A DNA stretch of 47,962 nucleotides. Origin: Shewanella benthica KT99 (GTDB lineage Bacteria > Pseudomonadota > Gammaproteobacteria > Enterobacterales > Shewanellaceae). Each line of letters begins with the position of its first letter. Within the stretch, counting starts at the first letter, position 1. A program made the position numbers and the translations under genes. Shown piece after piece: positions 1-8,599 of this stretch. The notes beneath the pieces were generated by a model, which made no database searches, was not told the DNA's origin, and saw only the letters and a list, made by a program, of their open reading frames with translations. The DNA lies in contig NZ_ABIC01000033.1 of assembly GCF_000172075.1 (NCBI RefSeq), positions 1 to 47,962 of the forward strand. The letters are read 5' to 3'.

Positions 1-71
1 CATTATTGAGCTGGCGAGAGTTTCTCGACGAGACTCGTTAGAGGCTTTCCCCTCAAATTGAACACCCATAG

Positions 72-97
72 AAAAGGCAGCTATAGGCTGCCTTTTT
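72..97. terminator. Bidirectional hairpin terminator downstream of narP
   Basis: A 9-bp stem AAAGGCAGC/GCTGCCTTT is flanked by A and T runs, so it can end transcription from either direction. It lies just beyond the narP stop codon. The bases before it (1-71) may hold the end of a gene entering from the left, but the frame cannot be decided from so little sequence. Confidence 0.75.
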
Positions 98-110
98 CGA
101 TTTGAAATGG

Positions 111-740
111 TTATTGACTGAGGTATCTAACTGCCATCTCGGTTCTCGATTTGGCATTGGCCTTTCTCAATAGATTCTTCACGTGAACTTTGACCGTGCC
201 TTCGCTGATATGCAATTGCTCCGAGATCGTACGATTACTCATTCCCTGGGCCACGAGTTGCAAGATCTGTAACTCTCTGGGGGTCAGGTTATCGATCCAG
301 TCCTTTTCATCGATTGCATCTTTGAGCTCATAGAGGTAGTCCTCGACCGACTCGCTGATCACTCTATGCCCCTGCATGGCTTGCTTGAGTTTCTCTAATA
401 GGAGGTCGGGCTCAGTATCTTTCAATAGATAACCATCTGCACCGGCTCTAACCAGACGAATGACGTCCTGTTTGGCATCGGAAACCGTGAGAATTACGAT
501 GCGGGAGGTGACCCCTTCCTGACGCAGACTGTTTAAGGTATCTAATCCAGTCATGCCTTTCATGTTGAGATCGAGTAGCACGATATCCGGCTCATTTTCT
601 TCGATAGCCGACAGGGCATCTAATCCACTTCCCGCCTCACCAAAGAGGGTGAAATCTGAGTCAGAAGTGATTAATTGGCAAATGCCGCGGCGTAATAGCG
701 GGTGATCATCGACAACGAGCACTGAGTAAGGTTTACCCAT
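111..740 (-). CDS. narP: NarP/NarL-family nitrate/nitrite response regulator
   Basis: This is a 209-residue two-component response regulator. An N-terminal receiver domain (about residues 6-120) carries the acidic pair D11-D12, the phospho-acceptor D57 in LLDLNMKG, and the conserved T and K further on. A C-terminal LuxR-type helix-turn-helix (about 148-208) has LTPRELQILQLVAQG and the recognition helix segment SEGTVKVHVKNLLRKA. An AGGAGG box lies about 11 nt before the ATG. The gene follows narQ on the same strand with a gap of about 80 nt, so the two probably form an operon. NarP-type regulators bind paired 7-mer sites, and one such site lies upstream of nrfA here. NarL and NarP are hard to separate by eye; NarP is favoured by the narQ/nrfA neighbours. 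Confidence 0.9.
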   Translation of the reverse strand: MGKPYSVLVVDDHPLLRRGICQLITSDSDFTLFGEAGSGLDALSAIEENEPDIVLLDLNMKGMTGLDTLNSLRQEGVTSRIVILTVSDAKQDVIRLVRAGADGYLLKDTEPDLLLEKLKQAMQGHRVISESVEDYLYELKDAIDEKDWIDNLTPRELQILQLVAQGMSNRTISEQLHISEGTVKVHVKNLLRKANAKSRTEMAVRYLSQ

Positions 741-819
741 TTTTTAAAGCGCCTCCTGCAAGGGTGTTTTCTTATGCCTTGTATTGAATACAAAGAAAAA
801 TATCAAGTTAATCATTTAT

Positions 820-2523
820 CTAGCTTGGTTCCTGCTCAGGAGGGAAAGTCAGTGTTACTGTGGTTCCTCCTTCGGGATTGCCGCTGAGCTCCACTATACC
901 CGATAAGCGACTCGCACGCTCATGCATAATGCCTATGCCGAAATGCTGATCACGTATTTTAACCCTATCTATGCCGACACCATTATCACTGATGGTGATG
1001 GTGACATGGGTATCTGAGTCTTTAAAACATCGAATGTTAATGTGATCTGCTTGGGCATGCTTGATGGCGTTAACCGTCGCTTCTCGGGTTAATTGCAACA
1101 CATGGATATGTTGATGGGCGCCGAGCAGTTGCATGGGCAATTTATAATCTAAGCTTATGTTAGCGTTGGATTGGCTTTTAAGCTGCTCTAACATGGCTTC
1201 GATGGCGTGGTGCAGGTTTGGATCCTTGACGGTCAGCCTAAAGGTCGATAACAGTTCTCTTAATTGCACATAGGCGGTATTTACCCCTTCGTTGATTTCA
1301 GCTATCTGCTGTTCGACCTGGGGGCTGCGGCAAGCACTGTCCAGCCCTTTAGACAGCAGGCTGACTTGGATCTTTAAGAAAGAGAGGATTTGACCCAAGG
1401 AGTCATGCAACTCCCTGGCTATGACGCCTCGTTCCTCCATGAGTGCGAGTTGTTGTCTCTGCTCTCCGGCATTATAGATGACTATCGAGCGAGCCAACAT
1501 GATGGCAAAATTTTCGAACAGTTGATAATTGGGCTCCTCGCTGGAGTTAGCCTCTAAGTAACCCAGCTTATTGGATTCAAACTTAAGCGGGAAATGGGTC
1601 TTGAGATTCGGTTTCAGAGGCCAACCGCCGTCGGCCTCTATGACTAATTCTTCTTCATTGTCTTGCACTATCACCAGACGAAGAAATGTCTCAGGTTCAT
1701 GGGCTCTTAGTTGGTTAAGTGCAGTTTTCAAGCTGCTAATTTCGAGCTTACCCGAATGGAGCATAACCAAGTTATCGTATAAGAGGGTTAACTCGTTATT
1801 ACTGCGCGTCAGGGCTAATGTTTTATCCTTTACCTGACTCTCTAAGTCTCGGTAGAGGGTCGACAGCTCTTTGGCCGTAGATTGGAATGCATTACTTAAG
1901 GCGCTGAGTTCAATATACTCAGATTTAGGCATCTCTACATCGAAGTTTCCTTTGGAGATGGTATTGGCTGATTCCATTAACTGATTGAGGGGCGCGACCA
2001 CTTTTCGTTTGGTGAAACGTACCGCGATGAAAGCGATAAACAACATTAAGGCCAGCCCGATAATTTGGCTCACGGTTAACAATTTCAATTTGAATGCGGC
2101 GTAGTGCTCAGTTTCCAGCACCAGTAGATCGATAGTATCGACAAAGTCTTTCAGTGCGGCGGCGTAGAGGCGTGAATTTTTCTCCTCGATATATGATCTC
2201 ATCACCTTCCATTTGTGAATAACCAGAAGATATTGCTCTCCGATTTCGTCGGGGGTTTTCCAGTCGAGCGAACGTTTAAGTGCATCTGAATAGAGAGTGT
2301 TTTCAAACTCCTCTATCTTTTGCAAGGAGTTTTTGCTGCCTGAGTTTACATAAAACATTAAGCGGTAGCTCTGCATTCGCAAAGAACCGGATGCGTTGAT
2401 GGTTCTGGCGTCTCCAAGACTGTAGGATAAATTGATGATGGAGAAGGTTGACAGCCCACTCGATAATAATATTAAAGTTAACATTAGACCCAAAATGGTC
2501 GACGTTAAACTGCTTTTTTTCAT
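820..2523 (-). CDS. narQ: NarQ-type nitrate/nitrite sensor histidine kinase
   Basis: This is a 567-residue membrane sensor kinase. A first membrane segment lies near residues 10-32, followed by the ligand-binding P-box-like stretch INASGSLRMQSYRLM. A short periplasmic helical domain precedes a second membrane segment near 148-168. A HAMP linker, a coiled coil and a degenerate GAF-like region come next. The HisKA_3 dimerisation motif RGVIARELHDSLGQ has its phospho-histidine near residue 372. The ATPase domain shows NAIKHAQ (N box) and DNGVGI...FGIGIMHERA (G boxes). The layout matches NarX/NarQ, and the partner regulator narP lies immediately downstream. It faces nrfA divergently. No strong ribosome-binding site precedes the ATG. 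Confidence 0.9.
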   Translation of the reverse strand: MKKSSLTSTILGLMLTLILLSSGLSTFSIINLSYSLGDARTINASGSLRMQSYRLMFYVNSGSKNSLQKIEEFENTLYSDALKRSLDWKTPDEIGEQYLLVIHKWKVMRSYIEEKNSRLYAAALKDFVDTIDLLVLETEHYAAFKLKLLTVSQIIGLALMLFIAFIAVRFTKRKVVAPLNQLMESANTISKGNFDVEMPKSEYIELSALSNAFQSTAKELSTLYRDLESQVKDKTLALTRSNNELTLLYDNLVMLHSGKLEISSLKTALNQLRAHEPETFLRLVIVQDNEEELVIEADGGWPLKPNLKTHFPLKFESNKLGYLEANSSEEPNYQLFENFAIMLARSIVIYNAGEQRQQLALMEERGVIARELHDSLGQILSFLKIQVSLLSKGLDSACRSPQVEQQIAEINEGVNTAYVQLRELLSTFRLTVKDPNLHHAIEAMLEQLKSQSNANISLDYKLPMQLLGAHQHIHVLQLTREATVNAIKHAQADHINIRCFKDSDTHVTITISDNGVGIDRVKIRDQHFGIGIMHERASRLSGIVELSGNPEGGTTVTLTFPPEQEPS

Positions 2524-2680
2524 TAGTTAAAAACTCACTAAATTACTTTGAATAGTCTATCCGTTAGACTCGGGATTTAAGTTGTTCTAATTTAGTTATC
2601 ACTTAAAGCTGTTAACAAATAGCTAGAAGTGTGAACAACAACACGTTTACATTTTGATCTACCGCAAGCTTTACATCGGA

Positions 2681-2696
2681 TACTCACTTAGGGGTA
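2681..2696. promoter_or_regulatory. Candidate NarP 7-2-7 operator upstream of nrfA
   Basis: The sequence is TACTCAC, then TT, then AGGGGTA, an inverted pair of heptamers with a 2-bp gap. The NarL/NarP heptamer consensus is TACYYMT, and NarP is known to need the 7-2-7 arrangement. The right half matches fully when read on the other strand (TACCCCT). The left half matches at 6 of 7 positions. It sits about 85 bp before the nrfA start codon, and narQ/narP are the neighbouring genes. A weaker CRP-like half site (TGTGA at 2630) lies further upstream. Confidence 0.6.
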
Positions 2697-2781
2697 TATT
2701 TAAAAAAATGTTAAGAGGCTAACTTTGACCTTGGAGATGATGTGGTTATTAAGACTATTATAAAAGTAACACGGAGATGAG

Positions 2782-4182
2782 ATGGTGAGAACATTAACTA
2801 AAAAATCCTTTGTCCTAAGTGCAATGGTTGCAGGGAGCCTGATGGCTTCCGGCGTGATGGCAGATACTAAAACTGAGCCTAGAAACGAAGTGTATAAAGA
2901 TAAGTTTTCTAAGCAGTATAACAGCTGGCATGAAACTTCTGAGAGCACAGAGATTATCGATGTACTGGAAGCCGATCCAAACCTAGTGGTTTTGTGGGCG
3001 GGTTATGGCTTCGCTAAAGATTATAACAAGGCCCGTGGCCATATGTATGCGATAACCGATGTTCGTAATACATTGCGTACCGGCGCACCTAAGTCTGATG
3101 CAGATGGTCCAATGCCTATGGCATGTTGGTCTTGTAAGAGCCCGGATGTACCTCGCATGATCGAAGAGCAAGGGGAAGACGGTTATTTTACGGGTAAGTG
3201 GTACAAAGGCGGCGCCGAAATCGTCAACACTATCGGTTGTAGTGATTGTCATGTGAGCGGTAAGTCTAAGTTACGTATCTCTCGTCCTTTCGCCGAGCGC
3301 GCCATGGAAACGATTGGTACGCCATTCGATGAAGCTTCTCGTAAAGATAAGCAGTCTATGGTCTGTGGCCAATGTCATGTCGAATACTACTTCGAGAAGA
3401 CTAAAGATAAGAAAGGTTTTGTTAAGTTCCCTTGGGATCAAGGCATGACCGTAGATGCAGCCGAAGCCTATTATGATGGGATTCAGTTTTCTGATTGGAC
3501 TCACAAGATCTCTAAGGCACCTATGTTGAAAGCACAGCATCCTGGTTATGAAACTTGGAAGCTTGGCGTACATGGGCAGAACAATGTAAGTTGTACCGAT
3601 TGTCACATGCCTAAAGTCAAAAATGCCGAAGGCCGTAAGTATACCGATCACAAGGTGGGGAACCCATTCGATCGCTTCGAAGAAACTTGTGGTACTTGTC
3701 ATGAACAGAGCAAAGAGTTCATGGTCGATCTGACTAATCAGCGCAAGGCGAAAGTTCAAGAACTTAAGATGGCAGCGGAAGGTCAATTGGTTAAGGCACA
3801 CTTCGAGGCTGGTGCGGCTTGGGAAGCCGGTGCTACTGCAGCCGAGATGAAGCCAATTCTTACCGATATTCGTCATGCACAGTGGCGCTGGGATTATGCG
3901 ACAGCCTCTCACGGTGTTGCGGCTCACGCTCCGACTGAAGCCCTGCGTATCTTAGGTACAGCGGTAGATAAGGCGGCTAATGCTCGTGTTAAGCTAGCGC
4001 AACTGCTTGCTAAGAAAGGTGTTAAACAGCCGATCTCATACCCTGACACTTCTACCAAGGCTAAGGCACAAGCTGCCATGGGCATGGATATGAAGAAGAT
4101 GAATGCCGATAAAGCAGAGTTCAAGAAGACTGAACTGCCTAAGTGGGATGCAGAAGCTAAGAAGCGTGAAGCGACTTACTAA
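2782..4182 (+). CDS. nrfA: Cytochrome c552 ammonia-forming nitrite reductase
   Basis: This periplasmic pentahaem enzyme carries out the six-electron reduction of nitrite to ammonium. The 466-residue product starts with a signal peptide (about 1-27, cleavage after VMA). The catalytic haem has the diagnostic CWSCK motif near residue 115, with Lys as ligand. Four ordinary CXXCH motifs follow near 153 (CSDCH), 195 (CGQCH), 271 (CTDCH) and 303 (CGTCH). Length and motif order fit the NrfA family. A GGAG-like box precedes the ATG. There is no nrfBCD beside it, so electrons presumably come from a CymA-type quinol dehydrogenase encoded elsewhere, as in other Shewanella (inference). It is transcribed divergently from narQ and ends at a strong terminator. 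Confidence 0.97.
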   Translation: MVRTLTKKSFVLSAMVAGSLMASGVMADTKTEPRNEVYKDKFSKQYNSWHETSESTEIIDVLEADPNLVVLWAGYGFAKDYNKARGHMYAITDVRNTLRTGAPKSDADGPMPMACWSCKSPDVPRMIEEQGEDGYFTGKWYKGGAEIVNTIGCSDCHVSGKSKLRISRPFAERAMETIGTPFDEASRKDKQSMVCGQCHVEYYFEKTKDKKGFVKFPWDQGMTVDAAEAYYDGIQFSDWTHKISKAPMLKAQHPGYETWKLGVHGQNNVSCTDCHMPKVKNAEGRKYTDHKVGNPFDRFEETCGTCHEQSKEFMVDLTNQRKAKVQELKMAAEGQLVKAHFEAGAAWEAGATAAEMKPILTDIRHAQWRWDYATASHGVAAHAPTEALRILGTAVDKAANARVKLAQLLAKKGVKQPISYPDTSTKAKAQAAMGMDMKKMNADKAEFKKTELPKWDAEAKKREATY

Positions 4183-4291
4183 GCATGAGTTATTCTACTC
4201 AGTTTAAAAGATACTAGGCTGTAGTGATTAAGCCCGCTTATAAAGAGAGATAGCGTTCAGATTAGCAAGGCTTGACCCATCTTTTAAATAT

Positions 4292-4327
4292 AAAAAATCC
4301 GCAGCTAATTTAGCTGCGGATTTTTTT
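4292..4327 (+). terminator. Rho-independent terminator of nrfA
   Basis: A strong hairpin AATCCGCAGCTAA/TTAGCTGCGGATT is followed by a run of seven T. It lies about 110 nt after the nrfA stop. Confidence 0.85.
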
Positions 4328-4827
4328 ATGCCTTTAGATAAGCAAACCAGGAACTTCCCTCTTGAGTTCTCCTGTATGACCATTGATATCTGTGGTTTTA
4401 TCCCTCTAAATAATTGTCGGCTTACACATACTAACGGTAACTAATTATGGTCCTAGCGTTTGAATCTGGGGCGATAAGAGGGCCTATAAAGGCTTCTGGG
4501 CTATGGTTTCGAGCACTGGTTTCTGAACTATGCCTGAGAGCAGCTTGGCTGCTAGTACATGAAGGGATGCCGTTGCAAAACAGACGATCGAAATTGAAGC
4601 TTATCGGTGGATTATCTTGTAGGTAATATGAGGGAAAATGGCACCGGCATAAGGGAAGCAGGTTTCTAGCAGTTGCAGCCGGCTAGAGTAAAGGAATGCA
4701 AAAGAAAGCTGAGTGTAGACTGGTAAGTTTTTAGCTGTAAGTGGCATAAGATAAAATCTTCGAGCTAGGATTTCTTACCACTTACCACTTACCACTTACC
4801 ACTTACAGCTAATATCTTTTTATAGCG
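4328..4827. repeat. Gene-free stretch ending in a heptamer repeat and inverted repeat
   Basis: No credible coding region is visible between the nrfA terminator and the RDD gene. At 4774-4808 there are four tandem CTTACCA units followed by one CTTACAG. The last units also form the right arm of a perfect 14-bp inverted repeat: TTAGCTGTAAGTGG at 4731-4744 pairs with 4799-4812. The same heptamers recur at 47471-47570, and a single diverged copy lies near 42475-42500, so this is a dispersed repeat family. It borders the 3' end of the RDD gene. Confidence 0.7.
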
Positions 4828-5352
4828 TTAAACGCCGCGCCAGTTACGCATCTGGTTGGCTTCTTTCGACAGCACTACGACTTCGGAGCGAGTCATCATA
4901 TCTTGCAAAGAAAGGTTATCGCCGTTGATCAAGATCCACAGGTTGCCAATTCCTAACAGAGACCATACCAGGCGAGCCGAGGCTGTGATCATACTCAGGC
5001 ATTGGCCGTTCGGGTGTTGGATCTTCAGTCGCCAGGCGCGCATGCCTAAGGTTTGACCGCCATAGCTCCAGAAGGAGATGTAAAACAAACCCACACAAAG
5101 AGCTATCCAGAGCTGGTATATCCCCTGGTAAAGCGAGACGCTATTGAGCAAATCTGATACATGCTCATAGGTCCCCATGTCTATTAGGCCTGAAGAGGTG
5201 AGGGCGGTAAACACGCCAAAACCTATGGCGCCGGCTATCATATAGACGGCTACCGCGAGTAGAAGATCATAGGCGGCAGCGCCGCAGCGGCGAAAGAATC
5301 CCGCTCGAGGAAAGTTAGCGTGTTCTCGGTTTGGCATTGAGCTCTTGGTCAT
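4828..5352 (-). CDS. RDD-family membrane protein
   Basis: The protein shows the RDD pattern. An amphipathic start contains Arg-Arg then Asp (FFRRCGAAAYDLLLAVAVY), followed by hydrophobic spans near 45-70, 100-125 and 145-165. The typical GGQTLGMRAWRLKI segment sits after the third span. The frame is open back to 5430, but that would overlap the neighbouring DUF2960 gene. I prefer the ATG at 5352 (MTKSSMPNREH), giving 174 residues; the ribosome-binding site is weak, so the start is uncertain. Function is unknown; some RDD proteins have been linked to ion transport. It probably forms a transcription unit with the DUF2960 gene just upstream. Confidence 0.8.
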   Translation of the reverse strand: MTKSSMPNREHANFPRAGFFRRCGAAAYDLLLAVAVYMIAGAIGFGVFTALTSSGLIDMGTYEHVSDLLNSVSLYQGIYQLWIALCVGLFYISFWSYGGQTLGMRAWRLKIQHPNGQCLSMITASARLVWSLLGIGNLWILINGDNLSLQDMMTRSEVVVLSKEANQMRNWRGV

Positions 5353-5410
5353 TTTCGTGTCCACTCTCACATTCAGTTTGTCGTTGTTAGCTCTAAGTTC
5401 TAAGCTAAAG

Positions 5411-5665
5411 CTATTTGGCTTTTGGGTCATCTTTAATGTAATAGATATCGCTAAAGCCCATACGAGCGAACTCTTTATCTCTGAAGTCTCGGGCTGCTGC
5501 AGAGCCTTTCGATGTCGTGGCGACTTGCTGCTCCATCATATGGTAGCGGGTAAGGTCGACGCCTTCTGCGGCTGCAATGGCCTCATGGATATCATGATGC
5601 TTGTCGTAAGTAAAGTTGATCTCTTTCGCTTGTTTGTTATATTTGTACGTTACTCTTACTGCCAT
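5411..5665 (-). CDS. DUF2960 family small protein
   Basis: An 84-residue soluble protein with the features of DUF2960: VTYKYN near the start, the central FTYDKHHDIHEAIAAAEGVDL helix, and the ending FARMGFSDIYYIKDD. This family is confined largely to Shewanella, Vibrio and relatives and has no known function. It lies upstream of the RDD gene on the same strand. Recognition is by pattern memory, not by a search. Confidence 0.75.
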   Translation of the reverse strand: MAVRVTYKYNKQAKEINFTYDKHHDIHEAIAAAEGVDLTRYHMMEQQVATTSKGSAAARDFRDKEFARMGFSDIYYIKDDPKAK

Positions 5666-5739
5666 AATTTTCTCTATTGATTCTCTTGTACTAAGTGTTT
5701 ATTCAAGCTGATAAAACTTCTAATAACACTGTCATATGC

Positions 5740-6222
5740 CTATAGCTTCAAGACCATATAACAGGCATCCGCAGTATAAGTTTCCAAACTTTTATCGATG
5801 GACTGCAGCACGAAGCCTTGTTTTTCCCAGTAACTACTCGCGCCTTGGACGGCCACTAAGGAGATACTGTTAAATGAGAGCTGCTGAGCCAATGTTACCA
5901 GCTTTTCGAAAATGGCGCGTCCGGCGCCTTTTCCCTGAGCGTCTGCCGATAGGGCTATGTCATGCAGATACAAGGTATCGGCCTGCTTAACCTGGCTGAC
6001 CACTTGTTCCAGTGAGGGGGGCGAGCCGAGCGTCCAGGGATGTGCCAGGCAGTATCCAACCACGTGTTTGTCCGCCTCTATGACGAAGCAGCTTCGTGGG
6101 GATAATTGCCATTTACTCTGTAACACACTCAGAGACTCTGGCGCTATTTCAGGGTAACACTCCTCCTGAATCAAGAGGATACTCGCCCAGTCTCCAGAGT
6201 CGATATTTCGCAGGCGCATCAT
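5740..6222 (-). CDS. GNAT-family N-acetyltransferase
   Basis: A 160-residue GNAT protein. The acetyl-CoA binding core (motif A) is LYLHDIALSADAQGKGAGRAIFEKLV near residues 93-118, followed by the motif B stretch SLVAVQGASSYWEKQGF. The length is usual for a stand-alone GNAT enzyme. The substrate cannot be read from sequence. It lies just downstream of the broken carboxypeptidase gene on the same strand. Broad family assignment is safe; any specific activity would be a guess. Confidence 0.85.
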   Translation of the reverse strand: MMRLRNIDSGDWASILLIQEECYPEIAPESLSVLQSKWQLSPRSCFVIEADKHVVGYCLAHPWTLGSPPSLEQVVSQVKQADTLYLHDIALSADAQGKGAGRAIFEKLVTLAQQLSFNSISLVAVQGASSYWEKQGFVLQSIDKSLETYTADACYMVLKL

Positions 6223-6259
6223 TTTACCCTGGCCGGCTAATTTATCCCCGTATGATACG

Positions 6260-6966
6260 TTATTTTAGGTATCTTTGCTCTAGATGACGCCTAAAGAATT
6301 TAGGGTTTAGGGTTTCTCCTGTGGCGTGTTTAACTAGCTCTTCGGTGGTCAATAAGCAACCCTGAGACCAGATGTTCTTGTCGAGCCAATCGAAAACCTG
6401 AGCTATGTCACCTTGGGCCAGCAGTTCGTCGACTGGCCCCCAAACTTGTCTCCATTACGGTAATCATCTCGGGTATCTATGCCTAACAGTGATTTAATTC
6501 ACCTATGGTGAGTTGGCTGTTTAGGTGCTTGCGTATCTTGGGCTGGATCTGAGAGAGGCTTGAACCCTTGCCAGTCATTATTGGCTCGCTGAACACGCCA
6601 AGCATGTTCGCAGCGGTAGGCTAGCTGTGTTTTAGCTTGAACAAGATCGGCGGGAACGACATTGGCCTGCATGAAATGATAACGGATCTCCCTGAGGTTA
6701 GACATTTGCTGACTATCGAGTAGCTCCTCTTCAGCCTGTTCGATACGGGTTTCGATAAAATAATCTGTTTTTAGCTCATGAATATGCCGAGCCAGTTCGG
6801 CCATAGCGGCACCTCGGCCTTCGCTGCCGCCAATAGGCATCATGGTGGCCTGGTCCCAATCACCTAAGACGCTAAGACACTAAGACACTAAGATGTTCGA
6901 AGTGGGCGATTTTCTGAAAGTGTTCCGTTAAACGCAGGTAATGGGGCGTACTCGGTGAGTGTGTCA
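6260..6966 (-). pseudogene. Decayed M32 (Taq-type) metallocarboxypeptidase
   Basis: Pieces of an M32 carboxypeptidase are recognisable in different frames. The N-terminus at 6966 reads HYLRLTEHFQKIAHFEHLSVL, then is thrown out of frame by extra 8-bp repeat units. The next segment reads LGDWDQATMMPIGGSEGRGAAMAELARHIHEL and continues to DNDWQGF. A short piece LLGIDTRDDYRNG follows in another frame. The C-terminus reads DELLAQGDIAQVFDWLDKN through ETLNPKFFRRHLEQRYLK and stops at 6260. The zinc-binding HEXXH region and most of the middle are gone: about 700 bp remain of a gene that is normally near 1.5 kb. It therefore cannot encode an active zinc peptidase. Several independent lesions argue against a single sequencing error. 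Confidence 0.85.
6864..6892. repeat. 8-bp tandem repeat inside the M32 pseudogene
   Basis: Units CTAAGACG, CTAAGACA, CTAAGACA and CTAAG follow one another. Removing two units (16 bp) restores the expected reading HLSVLGDWDQA of the carboxypeptidase. Expansion of this repeat therefore plausibly caused the first frameshift. Confidence 0.75.
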
Positions 6967-7190
6967 TGCTGGCTCTTCATCAAATTTTCACTTGCGTTAT
7001 GTTATCACTCAATCTTCAGCAGTGCCGAAAACCTTTAATCCTAGTAACATTTCTATATTGTTTACATGTTGTTTCTATATTGTTTTTGTTTTGCTATTAT
7101 TTTAAACAATACGGATTGTTGAACAAGCTTAGTTCATTAATCACGTTAAGTTTCAATAAAATGGATGCGGTAATACACATGGAGGCGACT

Positions 7191-7838
7191 ATGGTGGACT
7201 TTATGCTCACCCAAGCTAATTTACCTTTTACACTCTCTCTTGCGCTTGTACTCATACTCGGTGTGCTCGAAGCACTGTCGCTGTGCATTGGCTACAGCCT
7301 AGTGGGGGCTCTGGATGATTGGGCGCCCAGCGATGTCGATGTTGGCTCCCATGGAGTGGGTCCCAACGAAGTGAGTGGCTTAACCGAGATTGCCGCTTGG
7401 CTTTGCCTGGATAGGTTGCCATTACTTATCTGGTTTGTGCTGGTGTTGATCAGTTTTTCAATCACGGGTTATATTAGCCATTATCTCTCAATGGCAATCA
7501 GCAATGAGCTGTTGCCTCAGAGTGTCACTCTGCCCATCGCACTCTTCTTTACTGCCTTATCTTGTCGCTATGTCGGTGCACTCGTCGCCAGAATATTACC
7601 CAAGAATGGCTCCGTTGCCGTGTCTATCGATGGTTTGCTCGGCAGTGTTGGCACCGTAACCATAGGCTGTGCGATTAAGGGGAATCCCAGTGAGGCCTTA
7701 GTCAAAGACCAGTATCAGCAGCAACATTGTGTGTTGGTGGAGCCAGAATTAGCTGGCATCGAATTTAGTCGTGGTACTCAGGTCGTGTTACTCAGAAGGG
7801 AGGGGACGGTATGGTCTGCCGCAAGGTTTGATTCTTAA
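7191..7838 (+). CDS. yqiJ: YqiJ-like inner-membrane protein with OB-fold (DUF1449)
   Basis: I place the start at 7191, where GGAGG sits 5 nt before the ATG, giving 215 residues, close to E. coli YqiJ; the longer open frame back to 6966 lacks a good start. Hydrophobic spans lie near residues 8-32, 80-105 and 112-138. A C-terminal soluble OB-fold-like part contains GLLGSVGTVTIGCAIKGNPSEA and ends RREGTVWSAARF. In E. coli and most relatives yqiJ precedes yqiK, a flotillin-like protein, and the pair is thought to organise membrane microdomains. No flotillin gene follows here: a convergent gene and a terminator come next. The family call is by motif memory. Confidence 0.7.
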   Translation: MVDFMLTQANLPFTLSLALVLILGVLEALSLCIGYSLVGALDDWAPSDVDVGSHGVGPNEVSGLTEIAAWLCLDRLPLLIWFVLVLISFSITGYISHYLSMAISNELLPQSVTLPIALFFTALSCRYVGALVARILPKNGSVAVSIDGLLGSVGTVTIGCAIKGNPSEALVKDQYQQQHCVLVEPELAGIEFSRGTQVVLLRREGTVWSAARFDS

Positions 7839-7884
7839 CCGTTCGAGATATTGGGGAGCGTTAGTGCGGCTATAAGAGAGACAT

Positions 7885-7908
7885 TAAAAAAGCACCCTAA
7901 GGTGCTTG
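7885..7908 (-). terminator. Hairpin terminator for the gene at 7944-8582
   Basis: Read on the minus strand, AAGCACC-TTAG-GGTGCTT is followed by a T run. It lies about 35 nt beyond the stop of the minus-strand gene and also sits between two convergent genes. Confidence 0.65.
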
Positions 7909-7943
7909 TTAATATCTTGAGTAAATCGATTAGCTAGCTAATT

Positions 7944-8582
7944 CTACCCATTTTTTTCTACAAGAAGTGCCATGGCTGGCCCCTTGTTATCGGGGAAGAC
8001 TCGATAGGCCTTATGATGCTTAATGAGGCTAGCTTTCTTATTGCCTTGGCTTAGCAGTAAACCGTGTTTGGCTGCAATTCTTGCCAACTCTTGCTCATTA
8101 GCACGGACATAGAGGGTGATGGCCTTAGTCAACTTGTCGCCGTCTATGTGTCCATCATACTGCTCAACTGAGATCACTAAGCTGTTTTGGCCACTGCTAT
8201 CTAGCTTTAGCTTAGTGGTGACTGCAGAATCTAAGATAATGACCCAGTCATTTTCTTTAAGCTCACTTAACATGGCGTTTAGGGATGTACCTACGGCCTG
8301 ATTTTGTGCTGCTGCGAGATATTGCTCTTCTATGCGTTGCAATACTGAGGTAAGTTGCGCGGCGGCGCCCATGCTGCGGGCATCACGGATCCACTGGGTT
8401 AGTTCTTTGGCGATCAACTTAGAGAAGCGTCGCTCCTTGAGAGCTTGAACCATCCAATTACACAGGAAGTGACTCTCGGCCGCGGCCGTTTTAACCACAT
8501 TCTTGCTCTTGCTGCGCTCTTCGAGCGCTGCAAGGCCTGCTTGAGTGATTTCGATGAGGGCCTGATTATAACTAGTCATCAA
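7944..8582 (-). CDS. Conserved protein of unknown function (possibly DUF2913-like)
   Basis: A 212-residue soluble protein with no signal peptide or membrane segment. It is helical in its first half, with the stretch LIAKELTQWIRDARSMGAAAQL, and has a more mixed second half (SLVISVEQYDGHIDGDKLTKAITLYVRANEQELARIAAKHG). The arrangement resembles DUF2913 proteins of Vibrio and Shewanella, but I cannot confirm this. It follows rhlE on the same strand with a gap of only 17 nt, so co-transcription with the helicase is likely. No function is proposed. Confidence 0.6.
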   Translation of the reverse strand: MMTSYNQALIEITQAGLAALEERSKSKNVVKTAAAESHFLCNWMVQALKERRFSKLIAKELTQWIRDARSMGAAAQLTSVLQRIEEQYLAAAQNQAVGTSLNAMLSELKENDWVIILDSAVTTKLKLDSSGQNSLVISVEQYDGHIDGDKLTKAITLYVRANEQELARIAAKHGLLLSQGNKKASLIKHHKAYRVFPDNKGPAMALLVEKNG

Positions 8583-8599
8583 CTTATATCCCTTAAGTC

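Noticed and set aside
3271..3927. 218-codon ORF opposite nrfA
   Set aside because: It is a shadow on the other strand; the plus strand carries all five haem motifs.
6966..7190. Longer N-terminus for the YqiJ protein
   Set aside because: There is no ribosome site at 6966, the upstream part is not family-like, and a strong GGAGG lies before the ATG at 7191.
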